This document shows, piece after piece, positions 26,907 through 36,960 of a DNA stretch of 64,000 bases. This stretch comes from Rotaria sordida. Lineage: Eukaryota; Rotifera; Eurotatoria; Philodinida; Philodinidae. The notes under the pieces were generated by a model. The model saw only the letters and a list, made by a program, of their open reading frames with translations, was not told the DNA's origin and ran no database searches. Numbering within the stretch: position 1 is the stretch's first letter; every line of letters starts with the position of its first letter. The position numbers were made by a program, and so were the translations under genes. The stretch lies in NCBI GenBank assembly GCA_905250125.1, contig CAJNOL010000658.1, forward strand, positions 50,209 through 114,208, in the 5' to 3' direction.

Positions 26907-27786
26907 CAAGGGGAGGGAAAAGCATACTTCTGTAGTTGTGAAGTATGAAGAAGTACCGAGAGGTAAAAGAAGTACTGAAAAGTACCAAGAATTATGAATA
27001 AATGTGTGACAGTTCCAGCTCACATGAGCTATAATTCGAATTGTTCACCATCTTAGCTCACGTGAGCTAGAGTGGGTCATCAGTTCTTTTCATATGAGCT
27101 ATCTCATACTTTTTCTAGGGCTCCCTGGGAAGAACCCATAGACCCTCAAGGGATATTCTATGGAAGTATCCATAAATCACCAAGGCCTGTTGAGGTTTGG
27201 TATCGTTAAATTTTCAAGGGGTATTTTGAAGTGGTTCTAGCTACTCTTCAAAGACTATCTGGGTAAGGGATGTCTGACGTTGCTAACTGTTCAAGAGATA
27301 TTTAGCGTTAGTCATCATAGATTTTCAAGGGCTTTAGGTGTAGACCGCAAAACTGTGGTAAAGGCGTCACTCGTACGTCGTCTACTAACTAGTATCGAAT
27401 GTGGTACGAAATATCGGGTTAGAGGTAATCTAAGAGTCGTGTACTTTAACTTTCCTTTAAGCAGTAAGAGTAGAGTGTTTTTTCCCAGCTCAACATACTT
27501 AAGTAATGTAATGGAGTGGTTTTACTTTGCAATTAGTATTATATCAAGGAGATTGTGTTTGACAAATTTCCACCAACTTTGAGCTCTTCTTTAGTTAAAA
27601 ATCGATTCAGCATGAGGTGTGTAACAGCTCCAGCTCTCGGGAACTAGAACTGACTGACCAGCTCCAGTTCAGCGAACTGAGCCGGAAGTGTCATTCACCT
27701 AAGTACGAAAGAAGTGCACTTTTTTCTCTTCATTTTTATCCACTAATAGAAGTATGAAGAAGTACAGAAGTTTGCTTTTCCCCTTG
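26907..27786. mobile_element. Non-autonomous hAT-like DNA transposon
   Basis: The left end CAAGGGGAGGGAAAAGCATA and the reverse complement of the right end (CAAGGGGAAAAGCAAACTTC) form terminal inverted repeats of about 25-30 bp with a small indel. The flanking 8-mers are TAAATGTG on the left and TATATGTG on the right, differing at one base. An 8-bp target duplication and CA(A)GGG-type termini are hallmarks of the hAT superfamily. Internally there are several short palindromes (AGCTCACATGAGCT at about 27,017; AGCTCACGTGAGCT at about 27,055) and GAAGTA-rich subterminal motifs, possible transposase-binding sites. The 100-codon frame at 27280..27582 shows no transposase motif, so the element would need a transposase supplied in trans. 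Confidence 0.75.
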
Positions 27787-28730
27787 TATATGTGTGTATG
27801 TTGATATATCTAATCTTCTATAGATAAAAGGTGAAGAAATTTTTTTCTTACAACTATATTTATTTTTTGTCTTTTTCTTTTTCATGATTTTAAAAAAAGT
27901 CAAAACTTGCTCTTTTTTTATCACAATCATGATGTTATTCAAATTTGAGTTTCATCGTCGAATGCAAACTCTTCTTTAATCTTTTATTTCGTACATTCTG
28001 ACAAATAGTAATTTAAAACTTTCCACAAACGTATAACTAAAAACGTCAGTAAATGTGGTTTCAAGAAAAAAAAACGTAAAAATTTTCTACACTATTTTAA
28101 GAGAATATGAATCATTATCTCAAATAGTGAACTTACAAATGGATTAGAAGAAACTGATTTAAAAAATAACTAGAAAACAACAGATGCCAGATTTAGTACT
28201 ACGACAAATTTCGTTGTGGGTCCCATGCAAACTCATAGTACCATTTTTCCTTTTCTGAGCTTATCAGAGATTTCTCATACGAATATTATTCACCAACACA
28301 AGATTAGAGATTAGATGAAAAGATTAGTTGAAAACAAGAAATGTTAATGTAGTAATAACTGAAAAATTGTGAAGTAGTAGATCCATTTGGATCTTATAAC
28401 AACAACGAAGAGTTTTAAAAAGTTTGAGTACAATCGAACATATCATCTAGGAGAAAATGACTCAGGTGGAAGACGTCCAGTAGACTCCTGTCGGATCCGA
28501 TGGCGTTTAAATGTGTAATTTTGTTTCTTCTTCTGAGTATTAGACAACATTTGAAATATTTTGTAACTAAAGTGTGGGTGTGCACTGGTTTGAAAGGAAG
28601 CGAACGAGACACCCTTTAAAAAATGAGGGTCTACTTCACAGGCCTGCAAACACCTCGATGAAACATGCAATTCAATTCTCTATTGATTGATGTCCTTTAC
28701 TATCTGCCGGCTTCATTTAGAAGTGAAAAA
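27787..28730. other. Gene-free interval
   Basis: AT-rich up to about 28,400, then somewhat more GC-rich. No gene, RNA or element end was recognised. Overlapping short frames at 28,415-28,670 on the minus strand are not supported by any family resemblance. Confidence 0.4.
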
Positions 28731-29140
28731 ATTCATTGAAAAATATTCACTGCGAGGTACCAACCAAAGCATGCTGCTAGGCAGAATTTTTCTCTTTCAG
28801 AGGTCTGAACTTTCCATTGTTGAGACTTGGAAATATCTCCATTCGACATGGAATTCGATTCTCGATCAAACGATGTTCTGGACATTCAACACATCCATTT
28901 TCAAGAGCAAAAACTTTTTCAAAAATATTCGGCGAGGAACACCAATTCACAGCATTGGAGGCAAATTTTTTCTATTTTTGTAGTTCGGATCGTGAATTAC
29001 CTGGATTTTGAAATATCCCCAACCGTTGTACAATTAAATTCTCTCTCGAAAATTTCGAAGAACAAAAGTTGTTTTAAAAAATATTCTCTGGAGTGCATTA
29101 ATCGAGGTTATGCCAAGCAAAATTTTTTTTTTTGAGTGTA
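28731..29140. repeat. Decayed tandem repeat, period about 155-185 bp, three copies
   Basis: The motif AAAATATTC-GAGG...-GCA-AATTTTT recurs at about 28,740 (AAATATTCACTGCGAGG), 28,923 (AAATATTCGGCGAGGAAC) and 29,079 (AAATATTCTCTGGAGTGC). Each is followed by a similar ~45-bp tail ending in AATTTTT. A second shared block (GGAAATATCTCC / GAAATATCCCC) lies between copies. Similarity is partial, so this is an old satellite-like or mobile-element-internal repeat. The open frames over it are by-products. Confidence 0.55.
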
Positions 29141-30335
29141 CAGGAATGACGATGAGGCTGGTGTGTAGGACGGGTGTGAGTGTTTTGACTGTTTACAACT
29201 TCGCACAACCACTCAGATACTCGTACTTCCATTCACAAGAATCATCTATTTATCTCGTCGATGTTATACATATCATCTGTCTGGATAGAATTTATTCCGA
29301 ACCGTATTGTGTGGTCCTATCTGATTTCTGGTCTTTAAGTTCTACGGCTGAATATCAGACAATCGTATTGGAGTTTCGTATTCGAACTGGAAAGGATAAG
29401 AATTCGTAGAAACCAAGATGGAACCGACTGTCGGAACCAATTACGGAATCCTACCTTTGGAATTTGCTGAAAAATCATGGATTACAACCGTTTTCTACCG
29501 TATATCATTGATGTGGGATAGAGTGTGCGTAAAGTCAGAAAAATAAAGAAATTCTCCTAACCACTAGCCAATATAACTCTAAATTGAATGCGCAAGAAAA
29601 AAAGTATTCCAAAAAATTTTCTCATCTATGTATGAATGGGCTCGATGTTTGGAAAAAATGATGCTAATTGAATGTAGAATAGAATAGAAAAATAATAGAT
29701 CTCAAAACCGAATATCCGTTTGAAAATCCATCGTTCTGTATTGCATAAACCCGACAAACGAAAGAAGAATAATGTTTGTCCAATGTAGCACAAATTTTTA
29801 CTAGATGCTACTACAGGCATACTCTAATTATGTGCAACAGGAATGATATTCAAAGTCAGATGATCGCAAAACATGAATGCAGAAGAGAATTTTCAGACAT
29901 ATTTCATCAAAAAAAAGATTTGTGTTTTGGAAAAAGAATGCATTTACGTCTCAATATGATTATTTTGAGTGATGGGCAGTCGTCATGGAGTGAAAGAAAA
30001 TGGTTCATACAGAGGAAAGTCGTTGCATGCTCACCTAGTTGTATGTGGCTGTTATTGATCTTCGAACTTGCTATGAATATGGATGATGGATGTGTATATG
30101 ATCAATGTACTTCGCGACATAGCTATTCATAAGCGCTCAGGTGTCGATCGATCGGTATAGTAGTTGTGGAGTGAAATTATACAGGTTTGCAGTGGGTGAG
30201 TGTCAGTCAGTGTTAGTGTTAGGTGCAACCTGGTAATTTTGGTGGTGATTTTTATACGGGCGTGTAGATGGTAATGGTTAGGCTGTAGTAATCACACTGC
30301 AACCCTTCGTACGTACGATTCAAACAAACAGAAGA
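29141..30335. other. Interval without a supportable gene
   Basis: Less AT-rich than its surroundings. Plus-strand frames at 29110..29409 and 29776..30132 (118 codons) have no recognised domain. At about 30,184 GGTTTGCAGTG and at about 30,295 CACTGCAACCC form an 11-bp imperfect inverted pair that could delimit a ~120-bp miniature element, but no target duplication was seen. Confidence 0.35.
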
Positions 30336-31172
30336 CTACAAATGTATGCAATAAGCTTGCGTGATTTCTGAAAAATTTCTATATTGATGTAAATGACGAA
30401 TAAAAAAACCCATTTTAATTATAATGTCGACGTCCATTAGGCGAAGGCCACGATTGAGCATTGAATAAATAAAGTATGGTGCTGTATACCACCATATTGG
30501 TGTATGGTCACGATATTCTTTTTCGATCTTCCTAATTTTACTTTCATCAATATCATCTTGAAGACGGCAGTATTCAGCAAGTTCTTTAATTGATTTTGCA
30601 TCGTCGTCTTCAATATCCAAAAGCGTTTCTTTCAATAATTGGGTATACATAAATAACGGATCAATGCCATTAAAACTGATCGAGATCATCGCTCGATCAC
30701 AATTTTCACGATCGATTTGTAAGGCCTTACAAATCGGTTTGATTTTCGTATGTACACCCTTTACCTTAGATATTTTGCTGGCCCATTGTTCATGAGCCAC
30801 TTGGTCACGACAGAAAACATAAACTGACTCCAATTGTGGCCATGCTTCGATATCTGGTATTACATGCTGTCCCAGTGAACCAGATACAATCATAAATACT
30901 TTTTCTCGTTTTATTTCGCTGAGAAAATTGACGCATTCTTGAGCATCCGTAAATGTTGTAATAGACGCCACAACACGTCGCAGATGTCGAAGTGATTTCT
31001 TGAAATCTTTCTTGGATTCATCCAAATTGGCATCAAGCCATACCAGCAGAAAATTTTGAAGCACCCGACGCATAGGTCGGGGCAGCACAGCGGCAGCAGA
31101 ATTGTTCATGGTGGTGGTAGGCATCGCTGCTGCACCACTAGTAACAGTTGTTGCTGGTTTTTGTTTGCTCAT
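30336..31172 (-). CDS. ART-TPR protein, N-terminal part (separated from its C-terminal part)
   Basis: The ATG at 31,172 opens an intronless frame of 278 codons. An Ala/Thr-rich leader is followed by an ordered region with FLLVWLDANLDESKKDFKKS, FMIVSGSLGQHVIPDIEAWP and ESVYVFCRDQVAHEQWASKI, characteristic of the N-terminal part of bdelloid ART-TPR proteins. The region up to HTPIWWYTAPYFIYSMLNRG leads into MGFFIRHLHQY. From 30,426 down to about 30,381 the DNA is identical to 24,177-24,132. Below that it diverges and a stop follows 10 residues later, so the frame end at 30,336 is probably not the native one. The most economical reading is that this is the missing 5' half of the gene at 22.2-24.2 kb. 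A TTGTAG acceptor-like site lies about 13 nt upstream of the ATG, fitting a leader intron or spliced leader. Confidence 0.75.
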   Translation of the reverse strand: MSKQKPATTVTSGAAAMPTTTMNNSAAAVLPRPMRRVLQNFLLVWLDANLDESKKDFKKSLRHLRRVVASITTFTDAQECVNFLSEIKREKVFMIVSGSLGQHVIPDIEAWPQLESVYVFCRDQVAHEQWASKISKVKGVHTKIKPICKALQIDRENCDRAMISISFNGIDPLFMYTQLLKETLLDIEDDDAKSIKELAEYCRLQDDIDESKIRKIEKEYRDHTPIWWYTAPYFIYSMLNRGLRLMDVDIIIKMGFFIRHLHQYRNFSEITQAYCIHL

Positions 31173-31380
31173 GACGGATGAATGCCTACAATAAGTGAAA
31201 TATCGTCTTCCTATATTTGTATAATTGTTTATTCTTTTTTTGTTGACAGGGTTTCTTTTCTGACTTGTTGCTATAGACTTTAAGGACTTCTTCTCCTTTG
31301 ATCGTTTGTTTTTTCCAAAAGAGTGTTACTCATAAAATGACGATAGCGGATGGACGGAGTCTCTCTCCATTAGGCAAGAA
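31173..31380. promoter_or_regulatory. Upstream region of the ART-TPR gene
   Basis: This interval precedes the ATG at 31,172. It contains a pyrimidine-rich tract followed by TTATTGTAG on the minus strand directly upstream of the start, consistent with a 5'-UTR splice acceptor. No TATA box or other defined promoter motif could be picked out. Confidence 0.3.
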
Positions 31381-31420
31381 GCAAAGAAGAATGACCAAGT
31401 AAACAAAAAGTCGCTGAAGA

Positions 31421-31690
31421 GGGGGGGGGGTGGCGACATGACTAGTCCGAAATATCGACAATACCCGTCATGACTAGTCATTCTGACAAGAAAAATTTCT
31501 GCAATTATGTCTGGACTAGCCCAAAATGTCGTTGAACTCCGACATGTCGAGTCCGTTTGCCTATCTAACCTGTCCAGATTAATACGTAGAACAGAAAAAG
31601 AGTAAACAATGGAGGCAAAAGATGGATTCGAACATCTGATCTGACAGTATTCAACATTTGACGAGTGTCCTGACTGATGCCAGATCATGT
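31421..31690 (-). mobile_element. tRNA-derived SINE-like candidate
   Basis: On the minus strand TGGCATCAGTCAGGA matches an RNA polymerase III A box, and about 45 bp further GTTCGAATCC matches a B box. The acceptor and anticodon stems of a functional tRNA do not form, so this is not a tRNA gene. The downstream ~200 bp contain three GACTAGTC palindromes and end at a C/G homopolymer (about 31,421-31,432). No target duplication was established. Confidence 0.35.
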
Positions 31691-34257
31691 CTTACTAATA
31701 GACTGACGTCAGCTTTAACAGTTCAAATAGTCGAGCGGTACTTATCCATCTGTTAGTCAATTAAAACTGGTCGAGAACAAGTGAGGGTGAATGTTAATAA
31801 AGAAAAGATCCAAGCCAACCTCAAAATAATACGAATATTTTTTGATGCGTCACAATTTCATTTTACTTTAAATATGCGCTCTGATTAGTCTAATTTAAGA
31901 ATGAAATAAGATTGCACAAATCTATTCTAGTTATAACTTTAAAATGGATTAACTTAAATTAATATAAAATAAAATCATGATACTCATATATATTATTTTC
32001 TCTTCAACTAAAAAAAGTATTAATTTATTTTGAACATAGCATTTGCTCGCATTCATTAGTTTTTATTAATACTTGATGAAAATAATTTTTTAATTCAAAA
32101 GAAATAGTCTTGTTTGAGCTTATACACATAAATTCGTATTAGAATGCCGAGATTTTCATGGTCCATATAAAAATTTTAAAGAATATCTAAATAGAATTCA
32201 ATTAAATAGTATCTATAAGTGTTCACCGAGATGTAGAAGTTGAGTTTTCGAGCATACAATCCTTCGCCTCGAAAAAGCTTTGTCCAGAACTAGTCTGCAT
32301 TTTTGATAATAATAATTTGATCTATCATCGACACTAAAGTAGTCCTACGCGGATCTTTCACTTGAACAAGACTAGTTAGTATATATGTGCTCATGCTCGT
32401 CAATGATAGATTTGGGACGAGATTCAAGGACATACCAGACCTTAGGCTAGTCCTCAATTAGGATTTTTTAAGAAAAAGATTAGACAGATCGGACCGATAT
32501 GACTAGAAAGGTTGAAATATATTAGCAAGTAGCATAGATTTGGAACACAGACCTTTCATGTAAAAAAAACGGGGAAAAAATCTGTTTTAATCGATTTTTT
32601 TTTCGTCTTTTTTTCTACACCGGAAAAGACTCTATTTTGTTTTCTTTCACCTTATCGTTTATAAACCAGTACGAGAGCATATAAAATCAATCAAAATCGT
32701 GCCGAAGTTAGTTACATGAGGATTTTCACTATTACTATTGTGAAACAAAATCTAAGTTATAACCGATTATAATTTCTTCTGTCGTTGCACAACAATCGAA
32801 TTATCAACTTTGATCATGCTCTTAGTGTGCCAATAATAGAACCTCATGAAAGATAATAGCTGCCTGCTCTTTTTTTCCTATATTCACTATTTTCTCTCTT
32901 CTTATTTCTCTCTCTCCTTCCAAGCTTCCTTTCTCTTATATATGCTTGTGTTCTATGCAAAAAAAACACAGCTGGAGTGATGAAAAATCGAAATCGATTC
33001 GATTTCGTTTTCTCCAATGATTACTGCATGAAGGTTGTTTTTTATTTGAGCTGGCTTTCAAGAGATTATCTGGACACTTACTCTATTCTGTGAATAAGGA
33101 CTTATTGTTTTTATGTACAAATCTTAGATTTTGATTCAGTACATTAAGATTCAAATGAATTCTTTTTATGTGTCTATATCATTGAGCAAATTCTATAATA
33201 ATTTTTTGAATTCCTTGCTATGGTATCTTCATAAAAATTGAAAATTGTGCCTTTCATTACTGATACTCCCGGTGCAATGTAGGTATAAAAAAGTTAATGT
33301 GTGTAACGTGGTTTGCAGTAAGCCTATAATACATGTAAGAGCTTCTTCAATCAAGACAATCGACTGCACATCCTGATTATCACCCAGCGTAGTTCTCATA
33401 AAACTACTTTCGTTTTTTTCTTGTTTCTAATCACTCTTTACTGTCAAATTTAATGTTATTACTAGTCTAAGAATGTTGGAAATTAAATATACTTACGTGC
33501 TAGTCGATAGTTGAGTGTAAAAATTTTGTTTGATGTATTTGCAATAGGTTTTATTCTGTATTTATAATCGATAACATTACTTGGTTTTTTTCCCATAAAT
33601 GTATGTTTACGTGAATCAATGGACTATGACCTTTTTCATCGCGTAGACAGCTTTTTCTCAACCATGTGCTCATCATCACATAAATTTCGTTCTTCATATG
33701 TTCTTCCTCTTTTTTACTTAACGTTGCGTTTCGTGTTGTGATGATGAGAAAATGTACATTAATATTTGCATGCGCTTAAACTTGAGTTGTAAATAAAATT
33801 TTTAACAAATCGAAAGATGAAGTAAAAAAATATATGTATATGAAATTTTTTATTTCTTTGTTTATGAACTTTTGACACTGTTTATGTGATCATCAGTGTA
33901 ATAAAAAGATAACTCATTGGACATTGATGTTGACTCTGATTTATATGAATGTCGGAGTTAACTTTAAAATTCCGTTGTCTTTAAAAGAGATGTTGATTTG
34001 TATAAAAAATGATCGATTAAACAATAAGATAGTTAGTTCATTTTTTTAATGACAGCTAAATATTTCTAAAGTATATTACAAAAATTTCATGTTTTAAAAC
34101 TCTAAGATCGTTTCTTGTATATACCATGGATTTTCACAAAGGATAATTGCTGAATTTTAAATAGATGAATGCAAGTGACATGAATAAACATACGACAAGA
34201 AAATAAATAGGCTATAAAAAGATTATTAAGAAATATTTTATATAAAAGTAGAATAGC
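31691..34257. other. Gene-free AT-rich interval
   Basis: About 2.6 kb with no coding exon, RNA gene or mobile-element end that I can support. Several CTAGTC/GACTAG words occur at 32,270-32,510, but no repeat structure could be confirmed. Confidence 0.5.
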
Positions 34258-34557
34258 TCATTTACGAATATATGGCTTTGTTGATGTCATCTAAAGAATT
34301 TAAATAAATAAATACATAAAAATAAAAATACAATTATTTCTTACAAGCGGCATTATATCATTAGCTAAATCACGTGCTAGATCACTATTTATAAAACATG
34401 AAAGACCACTCATAGCAGTAACTACTTCATACATTGATGGACTATTTAGATCCTTAAAAATATTCATTTTATTAAATACAATGATAAACAGAAAAATAAT
34501 ATTAACCTTTCGAATCATGAAAGCATTGTGAAGCAGATAGATAACCAATTCGGTAAA
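34258..34557 (-). pseudogene. AP-3 complex delta-adaptin (AP3D) relic with introns
   Basis: Three minus-strand exon remnants line up. About 34,557-34,507 ends in LLHNAFMIRK. 34,452-34,345 reads DLNSPSMYEVVTAMSGLSCF then DLARDLANDIMPL (family: TGLSCFVTPDLARDLANDIM). 34,290-34,258 reads MTSTKPYIRK and stops (family: HTKPYIRKKAV). The two introns are 54 bp each with GT-AG ends (GTTAAT...TTTAAG and GTAAGA...TTTAG). Delta-adaptin is the large subunit of the AP-3 coat for endosome-to-lysosome sorting. Only about 65 of roughly 1,150 residues are present and a stop replaces the next Lys, so this is a gene fragment. Intron retention shows DNA-level origin. Confidence 0.8.
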
Positions 34558-36160
34558 ACAAAAAGAAATTATATATAAATTAGAATCTTTGGCTATCGAG
34601 CTTTTTTTACTAGTAGTCTATATTTTGATCGAAAGGAAATGTCGAACACAAAAAAACCCAGGAATAATGAAAACAAAATTGATTTAAAAGACATGATTAT
34701 CACAAGATTAATGTCGGATTATGTTCAAATAAATCTATCATCGATCATTCTGTGCAATAAAATAGATAAGAATATGGATTAATACCGTTTCATTACTCAT
34801 TACCTAAGAGATAAATTATAAAGATGTCAATCAATATTGTATCACTGAGTTCTATAAACAAAGATTTAAATTTCATCATTTCAAAGAACAATCAACCGCT
34901 TTAAATCTTGAGTAGGCCATCTCTATAGAGTTATAATCTATTGCAAAATCAAATTTCCCATCAACTCGTATTGTCGTACACTTGTCTACGTATGGTTTGA
35001 TGTGACTATTGAAATAACCGCTATTTAAAACGATCCTATAGAAATTGGAAAGCAAAGAGATTCTTCTAGTGTCACTTTTTAACCTCGCGAAGAGCCTAGC
35101 ATTTTGGTACGTTCTGGAAAAACTTGAATAAATATAAGAGACAATTGGGTGTAGATGAGGATGTGGGTAAGGAGAAGATCACAAAACCATCCACACTTAC
35201 ACCCTTTATTTCTGAAGTAGAACTGAATATTGTAGCGAAAAGTAGGTATCAATATGTAAACATCAAGTGTTTAAAGTGTTTTTTTTTTCTTCAGTTATTT
35301 TTTGATAAAAGAAGAATAGTCTCAACCAATTCTTAGACTTATTCTCTCTTTATAAAATGCATTATAAACTTGAGTTAATCAATATCTCTAAAGAAGAAGC
35401 TACATAGATCTCTAGAAAATAGTATATGGTTATCTATAGTTATATGATGAGTAATCAAAAAATCCTTTGACTGTAATTTTTTTCAGAAGCAATCTCAGCA
35501 CATAATCTTTCTATATTTAAGATCAGAGTTTGAATTAAACTTCTCGATTAAAACTAATTCTATTTATAACAAATATCTCCGATAAAAAGTCTTGTGACCA
35601 TGAATGCATAATTATTAAGTTTCCGATCAATTGAAAAATTTGATGAAAAACTTATGCAAAAGAACTTATCTACTATCTATCTCATATAAACATGTGTTTA
35701 TTATGGATGTTAAATAAAGTAAACAACCTTATTTCAAGGCATTTCTTCGCTCAAATTCGTTATAATAATTCAAAAATTTTTCTTTAGATTTTAATACCAA
35801 CCAACCAAAACTATCACCAATGATCAATAATAATAGCGAAAACGATTTACAGAATAAGTTTCAATAGATTTTTCTTAATGATATCTTTTCTATTTTTCTA
35901 GTAACAACAGTCGGTTCAAATAAGTCAGTTAAAATAAAGATATTCTTTGTTTTTTTTTCTTTCAACATTTGAAATCTCTTTTTAGTTCATCATAATCATC
36001 AATCATACACTTTGAAGATCTTTCGAATATTTATTACAAAGAATGAGAGTTACAATAAAAATGTTTACCAAAGCAAATCTTTTCTCTCGAAGTCCCAAAA
36101 TCTTCCACTTGTCTTTTCTCTTGTTGCTCCATCGATAACTTTCAATTTTCCTTCAATACC
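34558..36160. other. Gene-free interval
   Basis: AT-rich. The only organised feature is the telomere-motif hairpin at about 35,146. The plus-strand frame at 35124..35336 is built across that hairpin and is not a gene. Confidence 0.5.
35146..35206. repeat. Telomere-motif inverted-repeat hairpin, copy d
   Basis: Left arm TGGGTGTAGATGAGGATGTG and right arm CATCCACACTTACACCCT are imperfectly complementary across a loop of about 20 bp. The loop is unlike copies a and b. Confidence 0.45.
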
Positions 36161-36330
36161 TTCTAGCTGTTCCAACATGTTTCCAAATGTAAATTGACCA
36201 GCTCTATCAATTGGTAACCTTGGTGTTGCCATAACTCAAAGCATGTGTAAGTAGAAAAAGACGTAATGGTTTTTGTCGATTGCATCTTTTGAACTTTTTT
36301 GAGTAAAAGTTGACAAGTTTCCTCTAGAAA
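36161..36330 (-). repeat. Left arm of a ~180-bp inverted repeat
   Basis: The reverse complement of this arm is highly similar to 36,595-36,766, for example TTTTTCTACTTACACATGCT and TGTTGGAACAGCTAGAAG in both. On the minus strand it encodes MATPRLPIDRAGQFTFGNML, homologous to the plus-strand peptide of the other arm. The ~265-bp spacer contains a minus-strand frame (36236..36478) of unknown family. Confidence 0.8.
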
Positions 36331-36594
36331 CGTATTCTAAAAGTTTTGCACTTACGTCAAATACAGTTTGATGAGCTCTATATAGTGGTATGATTATATT
36401 TTCCGTAGCTGTTACCGTATCAGTACAATCAATATATATGGACTTCATAGATTCTAACTCATGAGGTAATTCTGTCACTCTGTATGAGTAAGATCATTCG
36501 TCTCAAAACTTCCACTAACAAATTTGATTTGGCTCAGACTGATAATAAGGAATTGCTCAAAAGTATTTTTCTACATAAATAGTGGCTGATCATT

Positions 36595-36960
36595 TCTAGA
36601 GGAAACTTGTCGATTTTTACTGGAAAAGTTCAAAAGATGTAATAAAGAAAAGCCAGCATTTCTTTTTCTACTTACACATGCTTTGAGTTATGCCAACACC
36701 AAAGTTAACAATTGATAGAGCTCGTCAATTTACATTTGGAGACATGTTGGAACAGCTAGAAGAACTTCCTAGACGAATATTCACTGATTTTACTAACCAT
36801 ATGATAGGAGTCATATGGAAAAAAATGAATATTTTAGCTTTTTTTCACGAATGGTTTGAGCTATGGGAAATCCAAGGTTACCAATCGATAGAGCTCATCA
36901 AGTTCTACCTTGGAACTCTCTGGAACAGTTGGAACAGTTTCCTGGACGAATATCGGCTGA
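36595..36960 (+). repeat. Right arm of the inverted repeat plus a third direct copy
   Basis: The right arm (36,595-36,766) mirrors 36,161-36,330. Its peptide MPTPKLTIDRARQFTFGDML parallels the one from the left arm. About 170 bp further (about 36,872-36,960) a third, more diverged copy in direct orientation begins (GTTACCAATCGATAGAGCTC, then GGAACAGTT...CCTGGACGAATAT). The plus-strand frame 36690..37001 spans copies two and three. The family is not recognised. Confidence 0.7.

Noticed and set aside
27280..27582. A 100-codon frame inside the hAT-like element as a possible transposase
   Set aside because: It has no hAT catalytic or dimerisation motif (for example the C-terminal hATC block) and is far too short.
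30184..30305. An 11-bp inverted pair (GGTTTGCAGTG / CACTGCAACCC) as a small MITE
   Set aside because: Short, imperfect and without a visible target duplication.
31600..31690. A tRNA gene on the minus strand, suggested by GTTCGAATCC and an A-box-like motif
   Set aside because: The acceptor, D and anticodon stems do not pair in a cloverleaf. Kept only as a SINE-like candidate.
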